From positions 1-36,252 of the forward strand of contig JADCJC010000126.1 of the NCBI GenBank assembly GCA_020247395.1: 36,252 nt of DNA. The letters are read 5' to 3'. Source of the stretch: Rhodocyclaceae bacterium (GTDB lineage: Bacteria > Pseudomonadota > Gammaproteobacteria > Burkholderiales > Usitatibacteraceae). Below the pieces are notes generated by a model. The model searched no databases. It had not been told where the DNA came from and was given only the letters and a program-made list of their open reading frames with translations. Below are positions 1 to 8,087 of this stretch, one piece after another. The position numbers and the translations under genes were made by a program. Position 1 is the stretch's first letter. Each line of letters begins with the position of its first letter.

Positions 1-146
1 TATTGATCCGGCAATTAAATATGGTGAATTCCTGCCCCCGCGCAGGCGGGGGCCCAATTTTCTATATGTGCCGCGCTAACAAAATTGGGCTCCCGCCTGC
101 GCGGGAGCAGGGGACTTTTTCACCATATTTAATTGCCGGATCAATA
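1..146. repeat. Long fold-back (MITE/REP-like) element
   Basis: Bases 1-28 are a perfect inverted copy of 119-146. The pairing continues inward almost unbroken (about 29-61 against 80-113), leaving a loop of roughly 18 nt. Each arm also contains its own smaller palindrome built on CCCGCCTGCGCGGG, a composition common in dispersed REP-like repeats. The right edge abuts the 3' end of the broken mqsR reading frame, so the element seems to have landed in the last codons of that gene. The left edge coincides with the window edge, so the true end cannot be seen. No transposase is encoded; if mobile, it would be moved in trans. Confidence 0.7.
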
Positions 147-429
147 GAACATCTTCAATCACCGTCAGCTTCAGATAGACCTCATCACCGCCAGTGGTGT
201 TTGCGTGGTACACGTCCTGCCAAATCCGGTGCTCGGCGTAGGTCGTCATACGTCATACTCTTGTAGAAGTTGGCGGTCGTCAGAGACATGACCACGGCAC
301 ACATTCCAGCCAAGTCGTTGATGCCTAGCTCACGAGCACCACTGAAGGCTGTGGCCGTCGCTCGAACCTGACCACGTTCGACCATGCCCTGCACTACCGA
401 CAACTTGCAGTGAGGTGTGCTTTTTCCAT
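147..429 (-). pseudogene. Broken MqsR-family mRNA interferase toxin
   Basis: The conceptual protein resembles the MqsR toxin (a ribonuclease cleaving mRNA at GCU-type sites): STPHCKL near the N-terminus, GQVRAT, GMCAVVMSL, FYKSMT, then in a second frame TYAEHRIWQDVYHAN and DEVYLKLTVIEDVL. The Lys, Gln and Tyr of the family active site are present. Three lesions are visible. An ATG GAA AAA start at 429 is out of frame with the body by one base in an A-run. A perfect 7-bp tandem duplication (244-257) shifts the frame after FYKSMT and leads to a premature stop near 185. The last few codons are replaced by the fold-back element at 1-146; the restored frame would stop at 76. A TTG at 463 could start the unrepaired frame. 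The antitoxin mqsA usually follows and would lie left of the window. Family call firm, inactivity very likely. Confidence 0.8.
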
Positions 430-499
430 AGGATAACCATAACCAAGTTGGTTTATTTTTCAAGTAGGTTAATTTGAAACCTGCGAAGCAAAAACAGCC

Positions 500-698
500 T
501 CAGCCGCCAGTCCATGTGTCTGGGTCGTTCCGCAGCCGCTCACGGTAGTCGGCGATCAAGGCGTTGACACGAGGGACAAGCTCATTGGGCACACGGACAC
601 TACGCGAGGCGCTGCTGCGCCGATATGTTTTTTTTGACGGGTACGGCTGGGGCTGCAACAGGGGCGCTTAGTTGCCTCAGCGGCTTGTGTGTCGGCAC
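500..698 (-). pseudogene. Small unclassified ORF broken in an A8 run
   Basis: From a GTG at 698 the frame reads VPTHKPLRQLSAPVAAPAVPVKK and then meets eight consecutive A (plus-strand T at 628-635). Skipping one base there joins it to a second frame that continues TYRRSSASRSVRVPNELVP, then VNALIADYRERLRNDP, and stops at 500. The R-V-P-x-x-L-x-x-x-V-x-x-L-I pattern resembles short accessory or plasmid proteins, but no function can be named. It lies just upstream of mqsR on the same strand. It could be a broken gene, a sequencing error in the homopolymer, or a frame used through slippage at A8. Confidence 0.35.
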
Positions 699-716
699 AG
701 TGTTGAATTGCGTCTA

Positions 717-756
717 AATCTGACCCACCAATTGCATTGAATTTTGACCCACCTGA
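717..756. mobile_element. Paired TGACCCACC repeats, probable IS21-type end remnant
   Basis: TGACCCACC occurs at 721-729 and 745-753, spaced 24 bp and each preceded by an AT-rich stretch. Multiple short repeats with this spacing are typical of IS21-family termini. No transposase reading frame accompanies them, so this is read as a relic or solo end. The family assignment rests on memory of such ends, not on a search. Confidence 0.35.
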
Positions 757-811
757 ATTGGTAGGAATTTACACCTATTCTGTGGATAGTTTGGTGGCTT
801 TCCTTGTAAAA

Positions 812-888
812 CTTTACCGTCAAGGCCCTTGTCGGTAAAGGAAAGCAGCGCCTCAGAGATTCACAGATTTACCGTCACAGCTACCGTC
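812..888. repeat. Cluster of TACCGTC motifs with a 29-bp dyad
   Basis: 812-840 is a near-perfect dyad: CTTTACCG, a T:T mismatch, CAAGG, one central base, then the complement. The ten bases TTTACCGTCA at 814-823 recur exactly at 868-877, and TACCGTC occurs once more at 882-888. Three direct copies and one inverted copy in 77 bp suggest a protein-binding array or an element end. Neither side belongs to a recognisable gene. Confidence 0.4.
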
Positions 889-967
889 TAAAACTTTGGC
901 TTTGGCTGCATCCCGCAGGGTGCCTTTGGATGCATAAGCTGTTGGTTCTCAATGCAATTTTGTGAAA

Positions 968-993
968 TTCAAGACGCTGCTGAACGTCTTGAA
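968..993 (-). terminator. Hairpin downstream of guaA
   Basis: A perfect 9-bp stem, TTCAAGACG paired with CGTCTTGAA, with an 8-nt loop, lies 12 bp past the guaA stop. In the guaA direction it is followed by TTTCACAAAATT, a weak T-rich tail. Probably the terminator of the guaB-MFS-guaA unit. Confidence 0.55.
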
Positions 994-1004
994 ATCACTG
1001 TACG

Positions 1005-2633
1005 TTATTCCCACTCGATGGTCGCCGGTGGCTTGCCGGAGACGTCGTACACCACGCGGTTGAATCCACGCACCTCGTTGATGATACGGTTAGAGACCTT
1101 GCCAAGTAGGTTGTAGGGCAGCTCCGCCCAATGCGCTGTCATGAAGTCAGTAGTTTGCACGGCGCGTAGTGCGACGACGTTTTCATAGGTGCGACCGTCA
1201 CCCATCACGCCCACGCTTTTGACGGGGAGATAAACGGCGAAGGCTTGGGCGACGTTGTCATACCAAGTCGGTGGTTGGTCAACCGCCGGAGAAATCCCGC
1301 CCACCCCTGCTTTTTCCAACGGGGGGCTCACCGGAGTGGCACGCAGTTCTTCGATAAAGATGGCGTCCGCTTGCCGCAGCCTATCTGCTGCTTCGCGCGT
1401 GACTTCGCCCAAGATGCGCACACCGAGGCCCGGACCCGGGAATGGATGCCGATAGACCATCTCGCGCGGCAGGCCGAGTGCCAAACCGAGTTCACGCACT
1501 TCGTCTTTAAAGAGCTCGCGTAGCGGTTCAAGCAGCTTCAAATGCAAGCTATCCGGCAGGCCGCCCACGTTGTGATGTGATTTGATGGTGTTGGCTTTTT
1601 TTGTTTTGGCTGAGGCTGACTCAATCACGTCTGGATAGATGGTGCCTTGCGCCAGCCACCTTGCATTGGCGAGTTTGGCCGACTCGCGCTGGAAGACTTC
1701 AACAAAAACTCGGCCAATGATTTTGCGTTTTTGCTCGGGGTCAAAAACCCCCTTCAGTTCGCCAAGAAAGTCGTCACTCGCATCAACGTAGACCACCTTC
1801 ATATGCAAGTTATCGGAGAAGGTTCTTTTCACCTGCACCGATTCGTTCAAGCGCATCAAACCGTTATCAACATAAACGCAGGTGAGCTGGTCGCCAATGG
1901 CCTTGTGGATCAGCGCGGCGGCCACCGAGGAATCCACCCCGCCAGACAGGCCGAGAATGACTTCTTCGTTGCCGACTTGGTCACGAATCTTTGCCACCGC
2001 CTCGGGAATGTATTCGGGCATATTCCAGTGCGATGCCAGACCACAAATGTCGTGCACAAAGCGGTTGTAGATGGCTTTGCCTTGTTTGGTGTGCGTGACT
2101 TCCGGATGGAACTGCAAGGCATAAAAGTGGCGCGACTCGTCGGCCATGCCAGCCAATGGCGTCGTCTGGTTCGACGCGATAACTTTGAACCCCGGCGGTA
2201 ATTCAGTGACTTTGTCGCCATGCGACATCCACACATCGAGCAAACCGTGGCCTTCGGCATTCACCGAATCTTGAATGCCATCGAGTAGCTTTGAGTGGCC
2301 ACGCACCCGCACTTCCGCATAGCCAAACTCACGTACCAGTCCGTTCTCGACTTTGCCGCCGAGCTGGGCCGCCATGGTCTGCATGCCATAACAGATGCCC
2401 AGTACCGGCACACCGAGTTCAAACACAACTTGCGGTGCGCGCGCCGTATCAGATTCAGTCACCGATGCATGTGACCCTGACAGGATGATGCCCTTCGGCT
2501 TAAAGGCGCGAATGTCGGCTTCCGACATATCGTGCCCATGCAGCTCGGAATACACGCCGGCCTCACGCACACGGCGCGCGATCAACTGGGTGACCTGTGA
2601 GCCGAAATCGAGAATGAGTATCTTGTCTTGCAT
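1005..2633 (-). CDS. guaA: GMP synthase (glutamine-hydrolysing), with an internal insertion
   Basis: Converts XMP to GMP using glutamine and ATP, the last step of guanine nucleotide synthesis, in the cytoplasm. Visible: the class I glutamine amidotransferase domain with nucleophile Cys81 in GICYGMQ and the HPEV histidine; the ATP pyrophosphatase P-loop [10 protein letters not shown] near residue 230; the C-terminal dimerisation domain ending KPPATIEWE. The ATG at 2633 ([11 protein letters not shown]) fits the family start; a GTG at 2642, directly after the upstream stop, would add three residues. Odd: between Arg431 and Trp457, where relatives have about nine residues, there are 25, including [12 protein letters not shown]. 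This resembles the peptides translated from dispersed repeats in other genomes. The frame is intact, so the enzyme is probably functional. It is the last gene of guaB-MFS-guaA. Confidence 0.97.
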   Translation of the reverse strand: MQDKILILDFGSQVTQLIARRVREAGVYSELHGHDMSEADIRAFKPKGIILSGSHASVTESDTARAPQVVFELGVPVLGICYGMQTMAAQLGGKVENGLVREFGYAEVRVRGHSKLLDGIQDSVNAEGHGLLDVWMSHGDKVTELPPGFKVIASNQTTPLAGMADESRHFYALQFHPEVTHTKQGKAIYNRFVHDICGLASHWNMPEYIPEAVAKIRDQVGNEEVILGLSGGVDSSVAAALIHKAIGDQLTCVYVDNGLMRLNESVQVKRTFSDNLHMKVVYVDASDDFLGELKGVFDPEQKRKIIGRVFVEVFQRESAKLANARWLAQGTIYPDVIESASAKTKKANTIKSHHNVGGLPDSLHLKLLEPLRELFKDEVRELGLALGLPREMVYRHPFPGPGLGVRILGEVTREAADRLRQADAIFIEELRATPVSPPLEKAGVGGISPAVDQPPTWYDNVAQAFAVYLPVKSVGVMGDGRTYENVVALRAVQTTDFMTAHWAELPYNLLGKVSNRIINEVRGFNRVVYDVSGKPPATIEWE

Positions 2634-2642
2634 ATTGAGCAC

Positions 2643-3947
2643 TTAGGGAGTGGGGACGGCGGTGGTGCGATTAGCCGGGTGGATGGGCACTCCACGGGTC
2701 GAAAAGAAACGCCACGCGAGGAACACCGCAATTAATTGTAGAAATGCCGAAAGGTAGAACACGACACCGATCCGCCAGTCTCCCTGCGGATAGTGCGACA
2801 CTTCGGCGAGCAGCTGCGTCGCAATAACCGGCGCAATGACAATCGACAGGCTGGATAACGACTGTAGCGAGCCCATCAGCGAGCCCTGCCCCGTGGGATC
2901 GGTGGCCTTCGAAACGATTGCCTGCAGCGCTGGCGCTGCTCCATAGGACAGAAAGTTCAACACGATTAGGACGTAAATCATCCAGCCGGCGGTAGCAAGA
3001 CCAGTGGCGAAGTAGATCACCGACGCCACCGCCAACCCAAGGACACCGAGTCGGACCTCACCCATCAGCTTGATCAATCTTGATAACAACCCGGCTTGTA
3101 CTACGGCCGCCGTCAGGCCGACCAAGAACAACGCGATACCGTTCTCCTTTGGCCCCCAGCCGAACTTGAAGTTGGTGTACAACACCCAAGTGGTTTGCTG
3201 CAGCACTTGTGCAAACGCCGACAATGCAAACACCACGATCAGTAATCCTATGTCTGGCCGCGTGAACAATCGGCGGAATGATGCAAAGGGGTTCGACTTG
3301 GCAATCGAAAACCCGGCGCGCTTGTCTTTCGTCAGCGATTCTTTGATGAAGATGAAACCAAAAATTGCGTTGGCAAAACACAATCCAGCCCCGACGTAAA
3401 ACGGCAAATGGTAGTTGATACTTCCCAGCAACCCGCCCATCATCGGCCCACAAATAAAACCCAGACCAAAGGCTGCACCAATCATGCCAAACGTTTTAGC
3501 GCGCTTGGCAGGAGTTGAGATATCGGAAGCGTATGCCGAGGCGGTCGACATCGACGCCGAGCAGGCACCACCAATAAAGCGGCCGAGAAACAGCCACATC
3601 AAGCTCGGTGCCCACGCCGTGACCAAGAAATTCAGCCCCATCCCGGCGCTCGAAAAAATCAGCACCGGTCGGCGGCCAATCTTGTCGGAGAGTGCACCCA
3701 GCAGCGGCATGCAGAGAAACTGCATGAGACCGAAGGTGGCCGCCAAAATGCCATACCAGCGTGCCTGATCATCGGTCGAGGTGACGAAGTCCCCGACCAG
3801 CAATGGCAACACCGGAACTGCCAAACCCACGCCGAGCATGTCCAAAAATACAACCCCCAGGACGAACTTGAATCCGCGTTGTCTGGCAATTTCCGCTGAG
3901 TGCGCCAGTGCCGCTGAAACTGGGTTAGCGTTTGTACCACTCGACAC
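2643..3947 (-). CDS. MFS drug exporter, Tet(A)-like
   Basis: Twelve-helix major facilitator antiporter of the tetracycline/multidrug (DHA1) type in the inner membrane. The motif A loop GALSDKIGRRP is at residues 84-94, and the motif C-like GFICGPMMGGLLG lies in the fifth helix. The N-terminus FVLGVVFLDMLGVGLAVPVLP is typical of TetA relatives. The GTG start at 3947 is chosen because GGAG stands 7 bases upstream; the longer ATG frame from 3989 adds 14 unconserved residues. It sits between guaB (68 bp upstream) and guaA (next start within 10 bp), so it should be co-transcribed with both. The substrate cannot be read from sequence; a purine-related compound is suggested only by position. Confidence 0.85.
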   Translation of the reverse strand: MSSGTNANPVSAALAHSAEIARQRGFKFVLGVVFLDMLGVGLAVPVLPLLVGDFVTSTDDQARWYGILAATFGLMQFLCMPLLGALSDKIGRRPVLIFSSAGMGLNFLVTAWAPSLMWLFLGRFIGGACSASMSTASAYASDISTPAKRAKTFGMIGAAFGLGFICGPMMGGLLGSINYHLPFYVGAGLCFANAIFGFIFIKESLTKDKRAGFSIAKSNPFASFRRLFTRPDIGLLIVVFALSAFAQVLQQTTWVLYTNFKFGWGPKENGIALFLVGLTAAVVQAGLLSRLIKLMGEVRLGVLGLAVASVIYFATGLATAGWMIYVLIVLNFLSYGAAPALQAIVSKATDPTGQGSLMGSLQSLSSLSIVIAPVIATQLLAEVSHYPQGDWRIGVVFYLSAFLQLIAVFLAWRFFSTRGVPIHPANRTTAVPTP

Positions 3948-4015
3948 GATTATTCTCCAATGCCAACCGCAGACCGAACGACGGCTCAATCAGAATTTGA
4001 CCCGAAACTGGTTAA

Positions 4016-5476
4016 TTAGTCGGCCCGGTAGTTCGGCGCTTCTTTGGTGATTTGCACATCATGCACGTGACTCTCGCGCATACCGGCCGCGGTGATCTCG
4101 ACAAAGCTCGCCTCGGTGCGAAAAGCTTCGATTGTTGAACAGCCTACCAAACCCATTGAAGCGCGCACGCCGCCCATCAATTGCGTGATGATCGCCGTCA
4201 CCGGCCCCTTGTACGGTACCCGACCCTCCACTCCTTCTGGAACCAACTTGTCGGCGTTGGAAATTGTTTCCTGAAAGTAGCGATCCGACGAACCTTTTTG
4301 CATTGCACCAAGCGAGCCCATGCCGCGATAACTCTTGTAGGAGCGCCCCTGGTAGAGCTCAATCTCGCCCGGCGCTTCGTCGGTACCCGCAAACATCGAC
4401 CCCATCATCACTGCGGAGGCACCCGCAGCAATCGCTTTTGCGACGTCGCCAGAGTAACGAATCCCACCATCCGCAATACACGGGATGCCGAGTTTTTCGA
4501 GCGCCTTGGCGGCTTCCGCAACCGCCGTAATTTGCGGCATACCCACTCCAGTCACAATGCGGGTGGTACAAATCGAACCCGGCCCAACACCAATCTTGAC
4601 GCAATCGGCACCATGGTCTGCCAGCGCAAGCGCGCCGGCCGCAGTGGCGACGTTACCGCCGATGACGGCAACATTGGGAAACTTTACCTTTACTGATTGC
4701 ACCATGTCCAAAACGCCTTGTGCATGGCCGTGGGAGGAGTCCACCACCAGACAATCCACCCCCGCCTCGACCAACGCCGCAGCGCGTTCAAGATTGTCTC
4801 CCGCCACACCAATGCCGGCACCGACACGCAACTGGCCGAGTGCATCCTTACATGCTAGCGGATGGTCCTTCGCCTTCTGGATATCCTTGACGGTGATCAG
4901 CCCGGCCAACTCAAAGGCGTCGTTGACAACCAGCACGCGCTCGAGGCGGTGTTTATGGATGAGTGCCTGTGCCTGATCGAGGCTGGCACCTTCCTTCACC
5001 GTCACCAAACGCGCGCGCGGCGTCATGATGTTTTTTACCGGCTGGTCGAGGTTGGTCTCAAACCGCAGATCGCGGCTGGTGACGATGCCGACCACAACTT
5101 TGCCTTCTACCACCGGCAGGCCGGAGAAGCCATGTTGGCGTTGCAGGTTGATGACTTCGCGGACTGTCATTGAAGGGGCGATGGCCAGCGGATCTTTCAC
5201 CACACCGGACTCAAATCGCTTAACCCTCGCCACTTCGGCAGCCTGCACCCGAATTGACAGGTTTTTGTGAATGATGCCGATGCCACCCTCTTGTGCGAGG
5301 GCAATCGCCAATCGTGATTCCGTAACCGTGTCCATCGCCGCAGAAATCAACGGCAAGTTCAGCTTGATGGAGCGCGTAAGGCGGGTGGCGAGTTCGACGT
5401 CGCGCGGGTGGACCTGAGAATGGGCTGGGACGAGTAAAACGTCGTCGAAAGTGAGCGCTTTGGCGATAAGTTTCAC
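4016..5476 (-). CDS. guaB: Inosine-5'-monophosphate dehydrogenase
   Basis: Oxidises IMP to XMP with NAD+, the committed step to GMP; a cytoplasmic tetramer. At 486 residues it is full length. The N-terminal TIM-barrel segment ([14 protein letters not shown]) is interrupted by a pair of CBS domains at roughly residues 90-205. The catalytic Cys303 lies in [13 protein letters not shown], followed by the [10 protein letters not shown] flap. It is the first gene of guaB-MFS-guaA and has a consensus -10 box 25 bp upstream of its ATG. No missing key residues were seen. Confidence 0.97.
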   Translation of the reverse strand: MKLIAKALTFDDVLLVPAHSQVHPRDVELATRLTRSIKLNLPLISAAMDTVTESRLAIALAQEGGIGIIHKNLSIRVQAAEVARVKRFESGVVKDPLAIAPSMTVREVINLQRQHGFSGLPVVEGKVVVGIVTSRDLRFETNLDQPVKNIMTPRARLVTVKEGASLDQAQALIHKHRLERVLVVNDAFELAGLITVKDIQKAKDHPLACKDALGQLRVGAGIGVAGDNLERAAALVEAGVDCLVVDSSHGHAQGVLDMVQSVKVKFPNVAVIGGNVATAAGALALADHGADCVKIGVGPGSICTTRIVTGVGMPQITAVAEAAKALEKLGIPCIADGGIRYSGDVAKAIAAGASAVMMGSMFAGTDEAPGEIELYQGRSYKSYRGMGSLGAMQKGSSDRYFQETISNADKLVPEGVEGRVPYKGPVTAIITQLMGGVRASMGLVGCSTIEAFRTEASFVEITAAGMRESHVHDVQITKEAPNYRAD

Positions 5477-5500
5477 GAATCAGACTCCGACAAAAGCAGC

Positions 5501-5506
5501 ATTATA
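5501..5506 (-). promoter_or_regulatory. -10 box of the guaB promoter
   Basis: A perfect TATAAT on the minus strand, 25 bp upstream of the guaB ATG, would start transcription about 18 nt before the gene. No good -35 hexamer is present at 16-18 bp, so the promoter may be activator-dependent or tolerate a weak -35. No PurR-like operator was recognised. Confidence 0.5.
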
Positions 5507-5711
5507 CGCGCCCTCCTACATGCCCCTACTGAGAGCGCTGGTTGCACGCAAAATACCCGCTGTGCGGCGCATCGAGACCGGCAACCGGGTTGACGCCAAG
5601 CGCGTTTGCCCGTACTTTAGACAACTAGGCGAGATAACGGTGCTAAACTATTGACGCGAATGAAGTTTTGGCCATCGACTCCACTTCGATCATCGATCTG
5701 TCAGCCACCAT

Positions 5712-6134
5712 ATGTCTATGCTGGAATCAGTAAACGTTTCGCCATCGCACTCGTTAACCACATCACTAAGGATGCTGCGCGGTGGTGTGTCGATTGCCGC
5801 GCTTGGGCTATTCGCCAATGCCTGCGCGTTGTGGCACCCGTCGCAGACACCTTTACCGTCCACCGCTTCGCCTTCAAATACTGTCGAAACTGCAAAACCG
5901 TCAACGGTCGTGCTAAGTGATACGGCTGCCGCCGCACTAGCGCAAGCCAGGCTACAGGTTGCAGATGCAAAACGCGCACGTGCTTTGTGGAAATCTGCGG
6001 CGGAAAAACTCAACGCGGCGGAACTTGCTGCATCGAGGCACGATAGCGCCAACACCTTACGTCTTTCAAATGAAATCATTTCCTTGTGCGAGCAGAGTCG
6101 TGCGCAGTTGTTATACCCGCCGGTCGCCTGGTGA
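5712..6134 (+). CDS. Putative lipoprotein, DUF4398-like helical repeat protein
   Basis: A hydrophobic stretch followed by a possible lipobox LFANAC (Cys38 from this start) suggests an envelope lipoprotein. The mature part is mostly alpha-helical: LAQARLQVADAKRA, then SAAEKLNAAELAAS and a final SNEIISLCEQSRAQL. This pattern of Ala-rich heptads is seen in DUF4398 proteins. A second ATG at 5772 (MLRGGVSIAALG) would give a more typical lipoprotein signal but has a poor ribosome site. It is divergent from guaB and followed 43 bp later by the DUF4124 gene, possibly co-transcribed. No function can be assigned. Confidence 0.55.
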   Translation: MSMLESVNVSPSHSLTTSLRMLRGGVSIAALGLFANACALWHPSQTPLPSTASPSNTVETAKPSTVVLSDTAAAALAQARLQVADAKRARALWKSAAEKLNAAELAASRHDSANTLRLSNEIISLCEQSRAQLLYPPVAW

Positions 6135-6177
6135 CGCGATACGTAGCTGAGAACGGTACTGCCTTGAGGAGCACCCT

Positions 6178-6705
6178 ATGAAAACGCCAATTCAGCTGTT
6201 CGTTGCGCTCGCCGTGTTGCTCGCAGCGGCAACCGTTACCGCACAGGTCTACAAGTGGGTTGATAAGGACGGCAAGGTGCAATACACCGATATACCGCCG
6301 CCAACCGATGTGAAGGGCACCCCAAAGAGGGTTGATACAAGGTCGGCCTCTGGACCGGCTGCTATACCGGCAGTGCCGACCAAATCTGCGCCCGACAAGG
6401 ATGCCGGTAAAGATACCGCCAAAGGCGCACCGGCCAAGCCGCTCACGCTGGAGGAACGCAGTAAAGAATCAGATAAACGCCGCGCGGAACGAGTGGAGGC
6501 GGAGAAAAAAGCCACTGAGCAAGCCAAGCTAGACAAAGCTAACCAAGAGCGCTGCAAAGAGGCGTCACATTACCTACGCGACTTGGAAACAGGCAGGCCG
6601 ATCAGCACAACGGACGACGCCGGCGAACGCAAGATACTAGACGATGCTGCGCGTAGCGCTGAAGTAGCACGCGCACGCAGCGCCATGAGCCAGTCTTGCA
6701 AATAG
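6178..6705 (+). CDS. Secreted DUF4124-domain protein
   Basis: A signal peptide (MKTPIQLFVALAVLL, cleavage after TVTA near residue 22) leads straight into the DUF4124 signature QVYKWVDKDGKVQYTDIPPP. The rest is charged and lysine/alanine rich: a low-complexity linker, then a helical KKATEQAKLDKANQERCKEA region that may be coiled coil. Such proteins are common in Proteobacteria and are thought to be periplasmic; their biochemical role is not established. A GGAG ribosome site (6167-6170) precedes the ATG. It converges with rnfH, whose stop is 14 bp away. Confidence 0.8.
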   Translation: MKTPIQLFVALAVLLAAATVTAQVYKWVDKDGKVQYTDIPPPTDVKGTPKRVDTRSASGPAAIPAVPTKSAPDKDAGKDTAKGAPAKPLTLEERSKESDKRRAERVEAEKKATEQAKLDKANQERCKEASHYLRDLETGRPISTTDDAGERKILDDAARSAEVARARSAMSQSCK

Positions 6706-6719
6706 TGATCGTGACAAGG

Positions 6720-7004
6720 CTAACTCGCGCGTTTACGCCGCTGCGCTTTTGGGTCAATACGTAACGGTCGATACAGCTCGACACGGTCACCGTCACGCAA
6801 GGCGTGGGTTAGTGGTCGGGCCTTACCCCATACGCCATAACCAACCACCTCCGCGAGAATACTCGCGGGCAAGTTATCTCTAACGGAGGCGGATGCTAGA
6901 AGCTCCCCGATGGTTGTGCCTTCGTCTGCCGTCAGGGCAAGCTCGAGCGCGCAGCCCTTGACACCACAGGCGATGCTAACCTTGATGACGCTAGTCTCAT
7001 TCAC
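6720..7004 (-). CDS. rnfH: RnfH family ubiquitin-like protein
   Basis: Small beta-grasp protein of the RnfH (UPF0125) family, associated by name with the Rnf electron transport complex but functionally unclear. Visible: IKVSIACGV at the N-terminus, the central VVGYGVWGKARPL and the hallmark GDRVELYRPLRIDPKAQRRKR. The GTG at 7004 is preferred because it overlaps the ratA stop by eight bases (GTGAATGA), the usual coupled ratA-rnfH arrangement; the ATG at 7061 lies inside ratA. About 94 residues, normal for the family. Confidence 0.9.
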   Translation of the reverse strand: MNETSVIKVSIACGVKGCALELALTADEGTTIGELLASASVRDNLPASILAEVVGYGVWGKARPLTHALRDGDRVELYRPLRIDPKAQRRKRAS

Positions 7005-7437
7005 CAGCGTTAAACAGCGCGTCGGCGCGCTGCACAAAACGATCGACAAACGATTCCGCAATCGTTGCCATCACCGGGCCGAGAACGCCCTCAATCATGG
7101 GGTTGGAAAATGCATAATCGAGCACAAACTCAACCTTGCAAGCGTCTGCTGCCAGAGGCATGAAGTGCCAACCCCCGGTGAGACTTTGAAATGGGCCTTC
7201 GATGAGACGAAGCCGCATCTCGCTCGATCGCACCTTGGCATTGCGTGTCCGGAACGATTGGGTGACACCCAAATAGCGAATCTGAATGCTTGCTTCAGTA
7301 TGGAATTCATCTTGTGAATGCAGCGTCGCGCCGCCACACCAGGGCAAAAATGCGGGATAGTGCTCCACAGCATCGACCAAATCGAACATTTTTTCTGCCG
7401 AGTGGGCGACTAAAACCGATTTAGCAACATAAGCCAT
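6997..7437 (-). CDS. ratA: RatA/COQ10-type START-domain protein
   Basis: Polyketide-cyclase/START fold protein of 146 residues, matching RatA of E. coli (reported as an inhibitor of 70S ribosome assembly) and mitochondrial COQ10 (ubiquinone binding). Which role applies here is not decidable from sequence. The family pattern is clear: VDAVEHYPAFLPWCGG, then LIEGPFQSLTGGWHF and LDYAFSNPMIEGVLGPV. It is divergent from smpB with a 59-bp gap and overlaps rnfH at its 3' end, the conserved proteobacterial order. Confidence 0.92.
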   Translation of the reverse strand: MAYVAKSVLVAHSAEKMFDLVDAVEHYPAFLPWCGGATLHSQDEFHTEASIQIRYLGVTQSFRTRNAKVRSSEMRLRLIEGPFQSLTGGWHFMPLAADACKVEFVLDYAFSNPMIEGVLGPVMATIAESFVDRFVQRADALFNAGE

Positions 7438-7496
7438 ATCGAAATTTTACTCGCCCGCTCCATGGTGGAAGAGGATGCACGCGATAAAATTGCTGC

Positions 7497-7946
7497 ATGA
7501 GCATCGCTGAAAACAAAAAAGCCTTCTTTGACTACTTTATCGAAGAGCGCTACGAAGCCGGGTTGGTACTTGAAGGGTGGGAGGTCAAGGCAATCCGCGC
7601 GGGTCGCGCCCAACTCAAGGAGGGCTACGTCGTCCTGCAGAAAGGGGCTTCCTTTTTGATTGGTGCCCACATCTCTGCCCTCCCTGAAGCCTCGACGCAC
7701 GTCACGGTAGACCCAGTGCGCACGCGCAAGCTTCTGCTGCGCGAAGAAGAGATCAGGAAGCTAGTCGGCAAAGTTGAGCAGCGCGGCTACACGCTGGTGC
7801 CCTTAAACCTTCACTACAAAGGCGGACTGATCAAACTTGACATCGGCCTCGCCAAAGGCAAGAAACAGCATGACAAGCGCGACGCGGATCGAGCGCGGGA
7901 CGAAAAGCGCGAGGCGCAACAGGCGATGAAGAAATTGGTGAAGTGA
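7497..7946 (+). CDS. smpB: SsrA (tmRNA)-binding protein SmpB
   Basis: Binds tmRNA and places it in stalled ribosomes for trans-translation. 149 residues; the OB-fold core is recognisable: [39 protein letters not shown] and [20 protein letters not shown]. The basic C-terminal tail ([17 protein letters not shown] onwards) enters the empty mRNA channel. Odd: 46 codons past the TGA, in the same frame, lies a second copy of the last 74 bp. The tmRNA gene itself is not in this window. Confidence 0.96.
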   Translation: MSIAENKKAFFDYFIEERYEAGLVLEGWEVKAIRAGRAQLKEGYVVLQKGASFLIGAHISALPEASTHVTVDPVRTRKLLLREEEIRKLVGKVEQRGYTLVPLNLHYKGGLIKLDIGLAKGKKQHDKRDADRARDEKREAQQAMKKLVK

Positions 7947-8087
7947 ACAATTCGCGCGAAGCGGCGCAGGCTAACCCGCAAAGCGGCGTTAAGCCGGGAG
8001 GGCGGCCAAAGCCACAAGCGCGACGCGGATCGAGCGCAGGACGAAAAGCGTGAGGCGCAACAGGCGATGAAGAAAGTCGTCAAGTAG
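7873..8087 (+). repeat. Direct duplication of the smpB 3' end
   Basis: 7873-7946 and 8014-8087 are 74-bp direct copies differing at about seven positions, two of them in the stop codon (TGA against TAG). The offset is 141 bp, exactly 47 codons, and no other stop intervenes, so the second copy lies in the smpB reading frame beyond the TGA. The last eight bases overlap the 3' end of the convergent EamA gene. Confidence 0.9.

Noticed and set aside
1-146. Fold-back element as a CRISPR or tRNA structure
   Set aside because: There is no spacer periodicity and no cloverleaf; the symmetry is a simple inverted repeat.
7814-8083. Minus-strand ORF over the smpB tail with an internal repeat
   Set aside because: Its repeated protein segment is only the complement of the duplicated smpB tail.
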